Position numbers and translations under genes: made by a program
Shown here: one piece after another, positions 13,560-26,236 of the stretch
Layout of the letters: every line of letters starts with the position of its first letter
Position numbering within the stretch: position 1 is the stretch's first letter
Assembly: GCA_029207755.1 (NCBI GenBank)
Contig: JARCOQ010000003.1
Span: 1,488,001 to 1,552,000, forward strand
Source of the DNA: Chamaea fasciata
Lineage: Eukaryota > Chordata > Aves > Passeriformes > Sylviidae
Direction: 5' to 3'
DNA length: 64,000 nucleotides
The notes under the pieces: model-generated
Database searches by the model: none
Seen by the model: the letters and a program-made list of their open reading frames with translations, nothing else
Told to the model about the DNA's origin: nothing

Positions 13560-15269
13560 GGCTGCTGTTCTCCCTCTTTCCTCCACCTTTTTGTTCCCTT
13601 GGCTTCCTCCTCACTGGGGAAATTGGTTCTTTGTTTTGCATCATGTGAGCTACTGGGTTTTTTTCTTTTGCTGCGACACAGCAAAGGAGCAGGAGTGTCC
13701 CAGTTAAAGCTGCCCATGAGCACAGGAAGGTGCAGAGGCTGTGCTGGGGAAGGTTCAGCTTTTGCAGGGTGTCTCCCTGTGCTGTTGCTTCCCATTATCC
13801 TGCTGAGCCCCAGTGCTGTGGTATGGAAACTGTGTGTGGTTGTTGTTCTGATGTTTCTGGGAAGCTGGGAATAGATTCTATTCTTACGGGTGTGTGTGGT
13901 TTTGTGTTTGGGGTTTTTTAAAAGCAGCGAAATTTTGAAATTTTGCATGAAACTCCTTGTCTAAAATTCCGTGGATTTAGTGAACAGAGCTTTAAAAACA
14001 AGGATGGAATACAGAAGAATTACCTGGCAGCTGCATCTTCTAATACATTTGAAGTCATGAGCTTTATGTGACACATTTGTGTAGCCAAGCTGTAAAATTT
14101 TGTTCACAGTGACGATTATGCTAAGAACCAGCACATGGAAATGAGTATTTTTTTTTCTTTTCTTTTCCTCTCCTCGGTGGTAAACATGCCTCACAGTGTG
14201 AGCATTGTTAATGCAAATGCCAGCATCCTTTTGATACTCAGTGGTATTTTTGAGGAAGGCAGGGGTTGGGTCACCCAAGTGGATGGAACATGACTTTTTG
14301 TGCTGGAAACAAGGACACGGAGATCTCTTACACTTGGAATTACGAAGATGTGTTTTGTCCTTGGTTTCACGCTCCTCTCTACAAGCAAACCTTGATCTCC
14401 CAGGCTTGTGTTTAGTTTTCAGACTTGGCTGGTACTAATTAGAGACAAACCAGGTGAAAAACAGTGAGTCACGTTGAGGAAAAGATGTGGGCATTTTTCT
14501 ATCGAAGCAAAGTGCTTTTACGTGTACAGTCTGTATTTCTGGTTAAGCATGAGGAGGTTTTCATGTCCTGCCAGGGTATTTTTAAGCGTTAAAGTAATAA
14601 CATAAGAACCTAAACAGAAAAAAAACCCCAAACATTTTACAATCACTAAAGAAATTGCCACTGTGGCACTGTGAGTTCTGGGCTGAAAACCTCACATTTT
14701 CCAGAGCTAATGGCACATCTTTGTGCCCCTGATAAATTCTCAGTGTGTTTGGTTTCACGTGCAGCCTTCCCTTTGCACAAGCAGCTGGCTGAAAGAAGTT
14801 ATTCTGGCTTTTTCTGCTCTTCACTTTGTCTCCTCTTCCTTCTTAGCTCTGAAATTTTCCCCTTTGAGTCACTGCAATGCGTTAGGTACTCGTGTAGCTC
14901 ACCCCCTCACAAACATCCATGCCCATGGGCTTTTTATTTGGAAACTTGTGTTCAAGCTCACAAGGCTGCAGCCCTGCCAGCTTGCTCTGTGTGTGTGGGT
15001 GTGCCAGGAGCAAATGATCAATTACTGACAAGGAGAGAAATCTCCAGGGTGGAGGAGGCCCTGGAGATACCCAGAGAGTGTTTTTCTTCTGAGGTTCCTG
15101 CAAGGATAGAAATCCGGTTCTTTCAGGGGCTTGCAGAGCATGGGGTGACATCAGGCTGGCAAGCTGTCACCAGTGGGGTTTCAGCATCTCCAGAAACACC
15201 TGGGACACAGGACTTTGAGGGATACTAAGGAACTTTGTTGAGGGAACTAAACTGGGAGCAGCTGAGGTA

Positions 15270-15473
15270 TTTTCTGGAATTTTTTAGGAGGAATTTCTTC
15301 CCTGGAAAGGTGATTAAGCGCTGGAAGGGGCTGCCCAGGGGAGGTGGTGAAGTCACCGTCCCTGGAGGTGTTTGAGGAAGGACTGCGTGTGTCACTCAGT
15401 GGTGTTTGCTCATGGGTTGGACTCCCTGATCCCAGAGGTCTTTCCCAACTCAACCCATTCTGTGATTCTGTGG
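15270..15473 (+). mobile_element. CR1 LINE, 5'-truncated 3' end
   Basis: The sequence carries recognisable CR1 3'-UTR landmarks in order: GGAGGAATTTCTTCCCTGG, GCGCTGGAAGGGGCTGCCCA, GTCCCTGGAGGTGTTTGAGGA, GGTTGGACTCCCTGATC and AGAGGTCTTTCCCAACTCAA. It ends in two copies of the octamer ATTCTGTG, the typical CR1 terminal repeat. About 200 bp, so no reverse-transcriptase sequence remains. Its presence supports an avian or reptilian origin. Confidence 0.93.
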
Positions 15474-15725
15474 GTTAATCCCAAATGTTATTCTTCTGAA
15501 GGATGGGCCCAATCCTCACCTTACAGAGGTGCTTTTTTGTACTGTATTGGTGCATCTTCAAAGGTTTTGCTTCTCCTCTAGCATTTAATTTCTAATAATT
15601 CCTGTATTAAGCAAATGTTTTAAGGGGAAGGGAGGGAGTACATGCTGCTTGTAAAGCTCTGAATTGCTTATTGGTGGAAGCTGCATCAGCCTGGCGTTGT
15701 TCCATCCCCCAGGGTCTCAACACAG

Positions 15726-15746
15726 TCATCATCATCATCATCATCA
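15726..15746 (+). repeat. (TCA)7 microsatellite
   Basis: Seven pure trinucleotide units in COMMD1 intron 2. Confidence 0.9.
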
Positions 15747-18700
15747 CATCTTTTTTTTTTGTGCACTTGCCTCCCCTTTCTTTTTCCACCCAAGGAAATC
15801 AGAATCCAAAAGGGAGCCTTGGAGCTTATCTTGTTAGAAAAACCTCCAGATTTCTGGCTTGCTGTCGCTGTCATCATTGAACAGCACTGCAGTCAGGTAC
15901 CATGGTGATCTTAAACACTGCCACGCTGCCTGCGTGTACTTGTCAAATCATTTTTGTAAGGGCTTTTTTAATTGCTTTGATTCCAAGATGCTGAAACAAG
16001 AGGCATATCTAATCCCCACTACAATGTCAATGCTGTTTACCTGAGAAGAAACTAATTTTTCATGATTTGCTTAGTGCTTGTCAGCACCTTCCTCCTTTGT
16101 ACAGCTGCAGCTGCACGAGAACAGCTTCTGACGTGGGAATCTGCCTGAGTAAAAGTGCTGAAAACTGAAATAAAAATGGAGCTCTGCTTCTGGGCCTGGC
16201 TTTCAAATGAACGCTGGTAAGGGACTCCCTGAAAGCAGAAATACAAAACAATATTCTCCTAACTTCCCTGGCCTTTAACTTGATCAGGAAGCAGCTCTTA
16301 ACAGCCTTGTTCTGGGCTTGAAATGTTTTTTCTTTGACGCGGAAAACGCGTTGCACACAGACCTCAAGGCCGCGGCCACAGAAGGATCAAGAGGTGGAAG
16401 AGCAGAACCAATTTGGAATTGTGTTTAGACATCCCTTGTGGCACCAGGGCTGTGTAATTCCCCTTCCCTGTGGTTCCAGAACCATATAGGAGCCCAAGGA
16501 ACAACAGAATCCTCCTCCCTGCGGGTATGAGTGGTTAGCACCATGATCCAGCTGATATCACCCTGTGAGGGTTTGTGCTGTCTCTGACCCACTGAGGTTG
16601 GAATTCCTAGCTCTTCCTTACCTGAGGCATGCAAGCAACGGAAAAAGCTTTCTTTTGAGGGGCTGTGGAGTTTGAGAAAGCCAACAAACAAGTTAATGAC
16701 AACTTAAACTATAAGCATAGTTATAATTGTTCCTTTTTTTCCTCCTCATTTCATGGCTCACATAAGGATCAAGTGGCCAGAAGCACCAGAAATTACCTTC
16801 CTGGGAAACTGGGGCAGGGGCTGGAAATAAATCTTTGAGTGGGAGAGCTTTCTTCTGGGAGAACTTTTACCAACATAAACATCGGAACACAGAAAATCTG
16901 GTTCTGTTACATCTAAATAACTGGTTGTGTTGGCTTGACAAGGGCTGATTTTCAGCATCTAAAGTAAAAGGGGACTTCTGTTTATTTGTTATTAATCTCA
17001 GGATCTGAGATTCGAAATAGTTTAATTTTTTCTTCCTCCTACTTCGAAAAGAAGGCCACAGACTCCTCCTGGGGCTGATCCCTGCAACACCTACCTGGGG
17101 TCAAGCAAATCCCTGGGGTTTTGTGTTCATTCAGCTGAAGCTCTGTCTCTAAGGTTGGCCTTGTTCTTTGGAAAAAAGAGTCCAGAGAGCAAGATAAGGC
17201 TCGAGGTGACGAATTACTGTTGTGCTAATGGCTCGTGTTTCACTGAGGATGTAGCTGAAATGGGGCAATACCGGTGTTGTTACAGCAGGAATGATGAAGA
17301 TACTGCAGGGGTTTGTTTCCTTCCATGAGGAGTTGAATTCCAGCTTTTCCGTGTGATGCCCATCTTCCCTAACACAGCCTCTGTACACTGGGCTGCCTGT
17401 TTTCCTGCTGCACAGGGCCTTGGGGTGATGTCAGGAAATGTGAATTACGGGGAAAGGAGTGGAATTACTCAGGGTTTCGTTTGTTCCCCCTCCTGGCAGC
17501 AGCTGAAGGAGAGGGTTTGTTTGCCGAGTTCAAGTGCCAGGACGTCGGTGACGTTTCTGACAGATGCTGTTCTCCTGAGACATGGCAGCGCTGCGTTCTT
17601 TTCCAGCTTGGCTGGACCCACCGAGTCTCAGTCTGCAAGCAGGGCGGTTTTCCCTCCTCTGTACTGTGGATCCTGATACACACCTTTAGACTATTTCTTC
17701 AAATTTCTTCATAGTGGGAACAGTTTCCCGGAGTTTTGTATCCCAGGTATCCTTGGAAGAGATCTTTTCCCTAGGGGGATACAAAATTAGTGTGACCAGA
17801 CTGGAAACAGCGAAGGAAACAACGACAGAACGCAAGATTCCAACGGCTGCCTCCAAGAAGTAACGATAAATCTGGGAAGATTTATTCCCCCACCTCATAT
17901 TTGGCAGGTCAGAATAGCTTCTGAATGGTGTGTGTTGAGCCTCTGGAGGTTCCTCCTGTGGTCAGGGGTGGGAGAGAGAGCCTGGGGTGGATTCCAGGGA
18001 AGATCCAGCCCGACAGAGGCTGCCTTAAGCACTGCAGCTACCCGGAGCGTGTGGGGTGAATACCCCTCACTATTTGTGCTTCAGTGCACCAATATTTGTA
18101 AAAAGCCCCTCGGTTGCTCAGCCAGCACCTCGAAAAGCCACCTGCCAAGTTCAACCGCTGCAGCAAAGAGAAGTTTGTTCGTGGTACCTGTCAAAAATAA
18201 ATACCGTATTATTGGCTTTTTTGCGGATATTAGGATAAATATTAGACGTGTAACATTAAATTAACTTTACTGTGTGAATATGGTTTTTATTTCTGCTATT
18301 AACAAAGCTTAAAAGTAGTAATAGGATAGTTAATATATAATTATACTTGCAATTAAACTGTCTGCTTAGTTAAAATAACATCCAGTGAACGTATAATAAG
18401 GACTCTGCTACTGACGTGTTAACTATAAGCACTTGCTGTCTGTAGAAAAAATAGACCAAAGCCCAAACTAAAAGTTAAAATAAAGACCAAAACCACAACC
18501 AAGACAAACCCAAAGAAGAGCCCATACAAAATAGTTCCTGGAATATATAAAGTAGTTTATAAAAAAACCGTAAATATGCATAATAGTTTATAAATATACA
18601 AGCTACTATAATAGAAAAAGTATTTTTAAAATATCTCTGAAAATAATAAGTTTGCTCTTAGCTAAATGCCAAACACCCAGCCATTTAACCCTTTGCTTTA

Positions 18701-18801
18701 TCTCCATCTCCTGTTGTCTTTTTATTGAACTTTTTAAATTTTACCCAGAAAATAAACCTCATTTTTCACAGTACCGCTGCCTGTATTCGCTGTCCATCCA
18801 C

Positions 18802-18804
<3 letters not shown>

Positions 18805-18833
<29 letters not shown>
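18805..18833 (+). repeat. (TCA)n microsatellite, 29 bp
   Basis: More than nine pure TCA units, the same motif as the tract at 15726-15746, also within COMMD1 intron 2. Confidence 0.92.
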
Positions 18834-19887
18834 TTTTCCTGATCCCTCCAAACTCACAGATACCTGGCAGCATTCTCCTGCCTCTTTTTGGGAGGTCACA
18901 CTATTCAGTCTTTTTTGTCTGCAGTGGTAAGAAGGGGTGAAAAGCCTTTCACACTTCGACTTCTCCATTTTTAAAAGCAGGAAATTCAAGGTGAGTGCAA
19001 TTTTTGGTGAGGGTTGCACAGTTATAAAAGCTGTTACACAAATAATGGAAAAATACTTTTATATGGATTAAAAAAGAGGGAATTTGTTCCTCTAATGCTC
19101 TGAATGAAACAAAGTCTTCATCCACTAACTCATCATCTGTTGCCCACAGAAATATTTCACCAGGGTGAAATCCACAGGAATGAATGCCTACTGTCCTCTG
19201 TGTCTTGAACTTCTAGCCTGCTTTCCGTGGATATCCTGTGCACTCCTTGGGTGAGGGAGTTTCATGCCAGGGAACAGCCCTGCTGATAGTCAGAATTCAG
19301 GGGAAAAACGTACCAGGAAATGCACAGGTCAAAAGGAGGGAAAATTTTAGTCAAGGTGATATTTGTAATATTCCTTTACAGGAATAGATGTTGTACTCGT
19401 AAACCAGCAAAAGAGTAGTGCTCCTTTGCTTCTCAGGAAATTTGGAAATATTTCTTTTTGAAATTCTATCTCAGATAACTCATGGCTAAGGGAAAAACTT
19501 CAGTATTTCGCCGAGTGGCTTTCCGTGGAAGGAGCTGTCTGGCCAAACACTGCAGTGTGGCTGATACCAACTTAAAAAGCCTTCCCAAATCCTCACGCTG
19601 TGATGCTATCAGCTGTCTGTGTTATCATCATCTTATCTGTATTGCCGTGGAGGAAAGAAAAAAAGCTGTTGAAGTGCAGGGCTGTGGCTGTTGGGTGCTC
19701 CTGGTGAGGATGAGCCAAGCGTTTGGCTTTGGAACAGGAGAGCTCAGCCCACAGCAGCCGCAGATTTTAAAGTTTTAAAGTTACAGTTTTGTTTCTGTTC
19801 TTCTCAACGTGCGGAGAACTTTGTTTTTGTAGCGTTTTTGGAGAACATGGTTAAATTCTTTCAGCACGAATTCGTTGTGTCTGACCT

Positions 19888-19911
19888 GGGGGGGGGGGGG
19901 GGGAAAAAAAA
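19888..19911 (+). repeat. G16-A8 homopolymer run
   Basis: Sixteen consecutive G followed by eight A. It could form a G-quadruplex on the + strand and is also a likely sequencing or assembly error site. Confidence 0.85.
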
Positions 19912-20944
19912 GGTCATTTATGCTTATCTCTAAAGTGTGTTTGAAATGAAAACGAAAGGAAAACAGTAAACAACGATGGAGACAGGGCTATTTCTGCCCT
20001 GGGATTCTGCCTGCTGTCCCCTGTGCACACACTGTAATTTATTGCTGGATGAGGTGAGTTGCACACCAGGCTTACACCATTTATGAATTAACCTCTGCAA
20101 AGTGATGTTTTGCAGGGACTGCAGGGAGGAGAAGCCCTTTTGCCTCGTGTTGTGGCTGCTGGGGGCTCTCCTCATCCTACAAAATTCAGCTTTTCACGTT
20201 GGCTTGGTCATAAAACGAGTAGTGGGGCAGACACCACGCCAAGAGGAGGCAACACAGCATCTCCTTTATTAGCAGAGTTTCAGTTCAGCACCTTTAGCCT
20301 TTTCTCCACGGAAAACACGGCTAAAGCTTAGCTTGCCTTAGGCTTCATTTCTTCAGATCGCCTTTTGGCCTGTTCACGTGGGAAGGATCAAGTCTCCTGT
20401 TGTTCTCTGGGCACTGAATCGCAGTCCCTGTTGCAGGATTGTGAAGTCGCACCTCCCAAGAAAGGCGTTTTTGTCTGGCTGAAGTGCTGCTGGCCAAGCG
20501 CCGGCAGCAGCGCTGTCTGCCCGGCTGGGCAGCGCTTGGCGTGTCCCAGCTCTGCTGCTGGGCTGGGACGGGATCTCATGGAGGGCATTAACCACCGAGA
20601 TGCTGATGCCTGACTGCTCACCAACGGGTGCTTGGAAAAGCTTTTGGGCCAGGGGATGTTTTCCCAGGGACAGGACGTGTTTAGCCAAGGCGTGTCCTGC
20701 CGTCCTGTTGCACCACAGCTCTGGCAGCTCTGGAGGTCGGTGGCTCAACGTGATGAGCACATCCCTGTGTCAGAACATCCCTGTGGCTCCTTGGTGGAGC
20801 CCTGGGCACTGAGGATTCCAGGCTTTCTGTGCCCACAGGCACTGACCCCCCAGCAAACACTGCATTGGACCTGAGCCCGTGGAAAAGGCTCCCAAAATTG
20901 AGTGACAGCACTGGGATTGTGGGTGTGGGGTTTGGATAGAAGGG

Positions 20945-21333
20945 TGTGATAGCACAGGGTAGGAAACTCAGAGTTTAAGGGTTTAGAATATAGTAATAGA
21001 TATAAAGCAAGATGGAGGATTTAGGGCAGAGGCTGAGTCCTTTTTCACCTTCTTCTCCATGGCTCTGGGTGGGGTTTTGGAATTGTGTAGAAAAATCCAC
21101 ATTGCGGGCCATGGGTGGTTGGTTCTTGGGTTAAAAGTAAAAATAATTGAGGTGTCATTTCATTATTGGACAGTTGATCTTTGAAAGGCCTTGGAAAGAG
21201 ATAGAGACAGAGCCATTTTCTACCTTGTTAGTTAGAGCTCACCACTCGTGAGACTGTAACACAGATAAGAATTAATAAACATCTGAGTCCGGACACAATC
21301 GGCGTCTCCCGAGTACTAATCCCAGGTCTAACA
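20945..21333 (+). mobile_element. Solo LTR of an endogenous retrovirus, plus strand
   Basis: A 389-bp element starts TGTGATAG and ends GGTCTAACA (canonical TG...CA). It is flanked by GAAGGG (20939-20944) and GAAGGA (21334-21339), a 6-bp target-site duplication with one mismatch. An AATAAA poly(A) signal at 21274-21279 is followed by a GTCCGGACACAATCGGCGTC-type segment typical of an R/U5 end. No gag, pol or env lies next to it, so it is a recombination-derived solo LTR. A 6-bp duplication suggests a class II (ERVK-like) element; the family name is unconfirmed. Confidence 0.8.
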
Positions 21334-23360
21334 GAAGGAAAGAAGATAAGAAAACCAACAGCTCCTCAGCCACAGCATATCCAGGTCACCTGGAAAGCCT
21401 TAGGGACACTTTGTGACCTGGAGCTGTGCTCAGAGTGTGAAGCCAGCCCCTCAGTGTGTTCGCTGCTGGGGGTGGAATGTTTACATCAGCCGCTGTCCAA
21501 ACAAACATAATTGGTTTGGACTTTGTTTTTTGGACAAGGCACATCAATTGTGTGGTGAGGCTTTTACTGGCAATTACATGTTTGCTTTTCCCTCATAAAG
21601 TTACTTATGCACTGAGTCCTTTGATTTAAGAGACCAGTTTATTGGGCAGACACATACTGTTGTCTCCTCAGGTTACCCCTGTGAGATGTCCATCACCCAT
21701 CCCTGAGCTGCTCAGCTTCATTCTCTAAGAGGGGATTTTAACGAATTTGCACTTTATTCTAAATGAAAGTGCCTATTTCTAAGAATGCTGTTTGTTGTTT
21801 TTGTGCTAGATCTCATGAAACACAAAAATATTTCATTATTACCGTTGTTGAGGAAATCTGGAATTCATTGCCTGTACAGAAAAATACTCTGGCATTTTGT
21901 TCTTAATCGATGACTAAGCTTTGCTTCAGAAATACTTGGTAATTCTTCAAATAGTACTTGTTCTTAGAATTAGCTGAGAGCGAGTACTCTTTGTCCTAAA
22001 GGAGGGAGAAACTGATAGTGTTCAATATTTGTCCAGCTGTCTTCCTACTCCTCCCATAAGTACTTTAAACCCTATGTAAATAATCACTTACAGTCCATTT
22101 TACATTGTTTTCATTAAAGCCATCTCTGCTTCCCCTGTAATTTCTCTTAGAAAAACCACCTTATAGCAAAAGCTTTTGTTTGGCATGAAGAAACCATCAG
22201 GTTTTACTCACTTCTTAAACTTTTGATTGAGCTTTTAGAAACACTTGGGAGAAAAACAGATCGTTCAAGAGAGGATGGTTTAAGGAAAAGCCTCGTTGAA
22301 GGTCGTGGTCTTTTCCTGCGTTCGCTTTGTATTTTTCACAGTCATCTGTGACTTAAAATATCTTCAGGTTCTGGAGTTTATTTGGAATGCCTGATGACAA
22401 GCTTCAGAGGGAATATTTGTAATCCTGGGCCTTGGGGAGAGTGTCCACAGCTGCTAATCCAGGACCAGGAGCTGAGGCTGAGCCTGGGGCACTGTAACAC
22501 GTCCTGCACTTTGGCATACCTGCAGAGCTGAGTAACCATTCTGTGGCTGTACAGCCGAGGCTGCTGCACTGGAGCTCCATCAGGAGCCTCTGGGTTTGGT
22601 GGTTCTGAGGAAAACAGAGGATAAAGGCACTGATTTTCTAGTTTTTTTTCTAATCCCTTTGGTGTGCATAAGGTTCAGAGGATAAGGAGGGAAGGACGCC
22701 TTTTAAACTGGATCGTTTGTTTTGGTCTTAAGGGCAGCGAGCTATTTTTAGAGCTTTATCTGTGCTGTGAGTTAACTGAGGTATGGTTTGAAGTTCAGTC
22801 CAACAGGAATAGGGATTGTTTTACCAGCAGATGCGAACAACTTTGTTTTGTAAGTTGAAATCAGTGTTTAGTTACTCTGTCCCCGTTTGCATTGTGGATC
22901 CGAGTCGTGAGAAGATTCAGGACATAGATAGGGAGCAAGGCTGCTGAAACAAATGCACCCAGGGAGCAAAACTGGGAGGGCTTTGGAGATGCATTTGGCT
23001 TTTTTTTTCACGTGGATTGCCAAAAATAACTTGGCTTTTTATGTTACAGAGTGTGGATTGTTTTACATAACTCACTGCTGAGCTCATCAGTGTTAACAGC
23101 ATAAATGAATAAACCCAGCCCAGATGCAGCATCAATTAAACCTGTCATTAGCAGATTCCATAGACCTTCATTTCTTGCAGTTTTTGGGACAAACTTCTTA
23201 AGGATTGTCAATAAACAAAGTCATGAGAGGCAAAGGCTGAAGCTTTCTGGTGATCCAAAGCTAATTTTCTTATGTGCAGAGGGATGAAATCCTTGGCTGG
23301 GACCAGGAGGGGGCCAGTGGGCTGCAGCCCAAATGCTCTCCTCAGGTGAAAGCAGGAGAT

Positions 23361-23780
23361 TTCTCTTCTCTTCTCTTCTCTTCTCTTCTCTTCTCTTCTC
23401 TTCTCTTCTCTTCTCTTCTCTTCTCTTCTCTTCTCTTCTCTTCTCTTCTCTTCTCTTCTCTTCTCTTCTCTTCTCTTCTCTTCTCTTCTCTTCTCTCTTC
23501 TCTTCTCTTCTCTTCTCTTCTCTTCTCTCCTCTCCTCTCCTCTCCTCTCCTCTCCTCTCCTCTCCTCTCCTCTCCTCTCCTCTCCTCTCCTCTCCTCTCC
23601 TCTCCTCTCCTCTCCTCTCCTCTCCTCTCCTCTCCTCTCCTCTCCTCTCCTCTCCTCCTCTCCTCTCCTCTCCTCTCCTCTCCTCTCCTCTCCTCTCCTC
23701 TCCTCTCCTCTCCTCTCCTCTCCTCTCCTCTCCTCTCCTCTCCTCTCCTCTCCTCTCCTCTCCTCTCCTCTCCTCTCCTC
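23361..23780 (+). repeat. Compound pentanucleotide array (TTCTC)n-(TCTCC)n, 420 bp
   Basis: About 33 TTCTC units (23361-23526) are followed directly by about 50 TCTCC units (about 23527-23780). Single register slips occur near 23494 and 23655. The + strand is all pyrimidine. The array can form triplex (H-DNA) and is certainly length-variable. Long open frames of up to 240 codons across it on both strands are repeat translations, not genes. Confidence 0.97.
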
Positions 23781-24340
23781 TTCTTGACCCATGAACAAAG
23801 ATTCCCAGATGATTGTACATAGATAAATTTATGGATGCCTGGATGGCATCCCTTTTAAAAACCACAAAAAGCTGAAATACAGGTGAAAAATCCTTCAGGC
23901 TCCTGGAATAATGTGTGGAGTTGCAGGCAGGAGACAGTGGCATTGTGTTTAGTTCTGCCTGGTGTTTCTTCTGGTCAGCCCTCTCCCTGCACAGGGAGCT
24001 TCAAAGGTCTTCCACAGACACTGTTTTGTTCCTTATTTTGGATGGGAGGAGGGGTAGGTAGGACTGCTTGCTGCCAAGGCTTCGCTTTCTGAGGTGGCCA
24101 GTCTCAAATGTGAATTTGAGGATCTAAAAGATTCCTTGGTCACAGTCTTGGGTCTTTCACATCACCCCCTCACCTTCCTCTGAGTTTGAGCATACAAAGC
24201 CTATCTTGCAGCTCTGAAAATTCATCCAGGCTTGAGTTTGCCTGTGAGCTGCCTGCTTGCATTGATCTCTTTTTCAGCAATGACTTGAAAACGAATCCAT
24301 TTACTTAAAGACAAGTCCAGTTGTTGTCATCTGGCAGAGG

Positions 24341-24376
24341 CAATTGATTTGTGTGAGAGACAATTGATTTGTGGAG
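24341..24376 (+). repeat. Short tandem duplication (20-bp unit)
   Basis: CAATTGATTTGTGTGAGAGA is followed at once by a second partial copy, CAATTGATTTGTGGAG. Confidence 0.75.
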
Positions 24377-26212
24377 TTCTTCCCTGCTTCTTTAAAATCC
24401 TTTTTTTTTTTATTATTTCAAAGGAAAACGGTCTGGATTTATGGGTGCTGTCATTAATGGAAGGTAAATACATCTAGAATTCATGTAAAGCTCGCTTTGA
24501 AGGATAAAAAGCAAGTGTCACCTGAGCATTAATGCAAACATTAAAGCATCGCCAATATAAACATCCATAGGTAGCACCAGCTCCTCTCAAACCTTTTCAA
24601 GGTCTTTTTTTTCTTTCAAGAAGGAGCTATAAAGATATTTTTTGGGAACCAGATTATAGACCAGACACATTGAGCAAGATAAAATCCACATACAACCTGC
24701 TTCTCTGTGAAGCTTATGCAACAGGTTTGCAGCCTTACACAAACTGTTCCCATGCTGAATGTGATACAGCTTTGTGTAACAGGACTCTTATGTCATCTCT
24801 GCAATTTTTAAAGCAGAACTGGGTAATCCAACAGACCAGTAAGGGCATTAGAGGCTAAATGGGAGACTAATGACTACTGATGGATTACTGAATTTCAGGG
24901 TTTGAAGCTCTCGGCGTGGTCTCTTGCCCTGTGAACTGGGATCTCTTTGAGATAACCAGCCCGGCTCAGGCATTAAAGGAAAAGCTTTGCAAGAACTTCC
25001 TTGCTGCAATGGGATTCACAGTATTGAATTGGGGATGCTTGCTCTCATGTGCAGACCACACAGACACTGCAGAACGTCAAATTCTGGTAATAAACCCAGT
25101 CCTTGATGAGATATTTAAAATGCCTGGTTGTCTTACTGTTCTCCTCGTGTGAGTGGGGTGCTTTGTACAGCCTTGCTGACTGCTTTTCCCAAGCCCCTCA
25201 GGCACATGACAAGGTAATTGAAACAACTTGTTGGGTTGAAAAAGAGGAAACTTCCAAGAAGCAGGTGAGTGAGGAGGATCTCAAGCAGAGTAATTCATTG
25301 CCATGGCTCTCCTCATGCAGTCAGAGGTGGCAGCTTCCTGGTGGGACAGATTTTGTTTAAAGGCTGCTTCAAATTGTACTCTCCCATCCTGAGTTGTGTT
25401 GGCCTTCACAGGAATGAAGTCTCAGAGTGCTCGGTTACGTGCCTTGGCACATCTGATTGTTTGCCAGGAGGAAAGGGAAGAAAATACAGCTAATTTTGAT
25501 TTCTTCAGCCAGAAGTGTTGGGTGATTATGTCTGTTGTAAAGGTTTTGAAGGGATTTCTTCTCCCTCAGCAAGAAACATTCTGTAGTCACTTTAAAGAGC
25601 GCTGGCCTGTTGTGTCACGTGTGAAAGCATTTGTACTGAGGGCAAGTTCTCCCCAAAATGGAGCTGTGAGCTGCTACGCTTGGTAACTCCAGGGATGGAC
25701 CATTCCTCCACTCTTCAACATCTACACCGTATTTCTCCCCAACAATCTTTTCCCTGCTATTGTTTTCTTCTTGCTGCATCTGTTCCTCTTTCCCACTTCA
25801 CGCAAAAGCACATTCATCATTACCACTTGGACATGTGGCCGAACAATGGCTTTTCTAAAGCTGCTTTTAGCTGAGCAGCACATCCAGCAGGACCTGTGGG
25901 ACACCGCTTGTTGAATACTGCTGCTGTTAAACGCCCCAGGTGTGCAGCTGGGGGCTAGGAGTGTGTTGCTGCACGCTTTGGGATGCTCAACCCGTGGATA
26001 ACAGGCCCAAAAAATGAACAGCAGAGTTAGGCAGAGAAGGAAAATTAAGCCCCCTTATATTTAATACAGCCTTGGGACAGTGCCTGTAGCATGGGATCAT
26101 CTTTTTTGGACTTGTGAAGCTTGAAACATTTTGCTGTAAGTGCTGGATACTTTCTCTGTGTCACACAGGGGTGGCTCCAAACCAAAATAAGGGTTTGTGG
26201 GGTTTGTTTGTG

Positions 26213-26236
26213 GTTTGTTTGTTTGTTTGTTTGTTT
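26213..26236 (+). repeat. (GTTT)n microsatellite
   Basis: Tetranucleotide repeat, slightly interrupted at its 5' side, in COMMD1 intron 2. Confidence 0.8.

Noticed and set aside
23208..23943. Open frames of up to 240 codons on both strands across the pentanucleotide array
   Set aside because: A 5-bp repeat lacking stop codons stays open in every frame. The predicted proteins are pure pentapeptide repeats with no flanking domain or splice signals.
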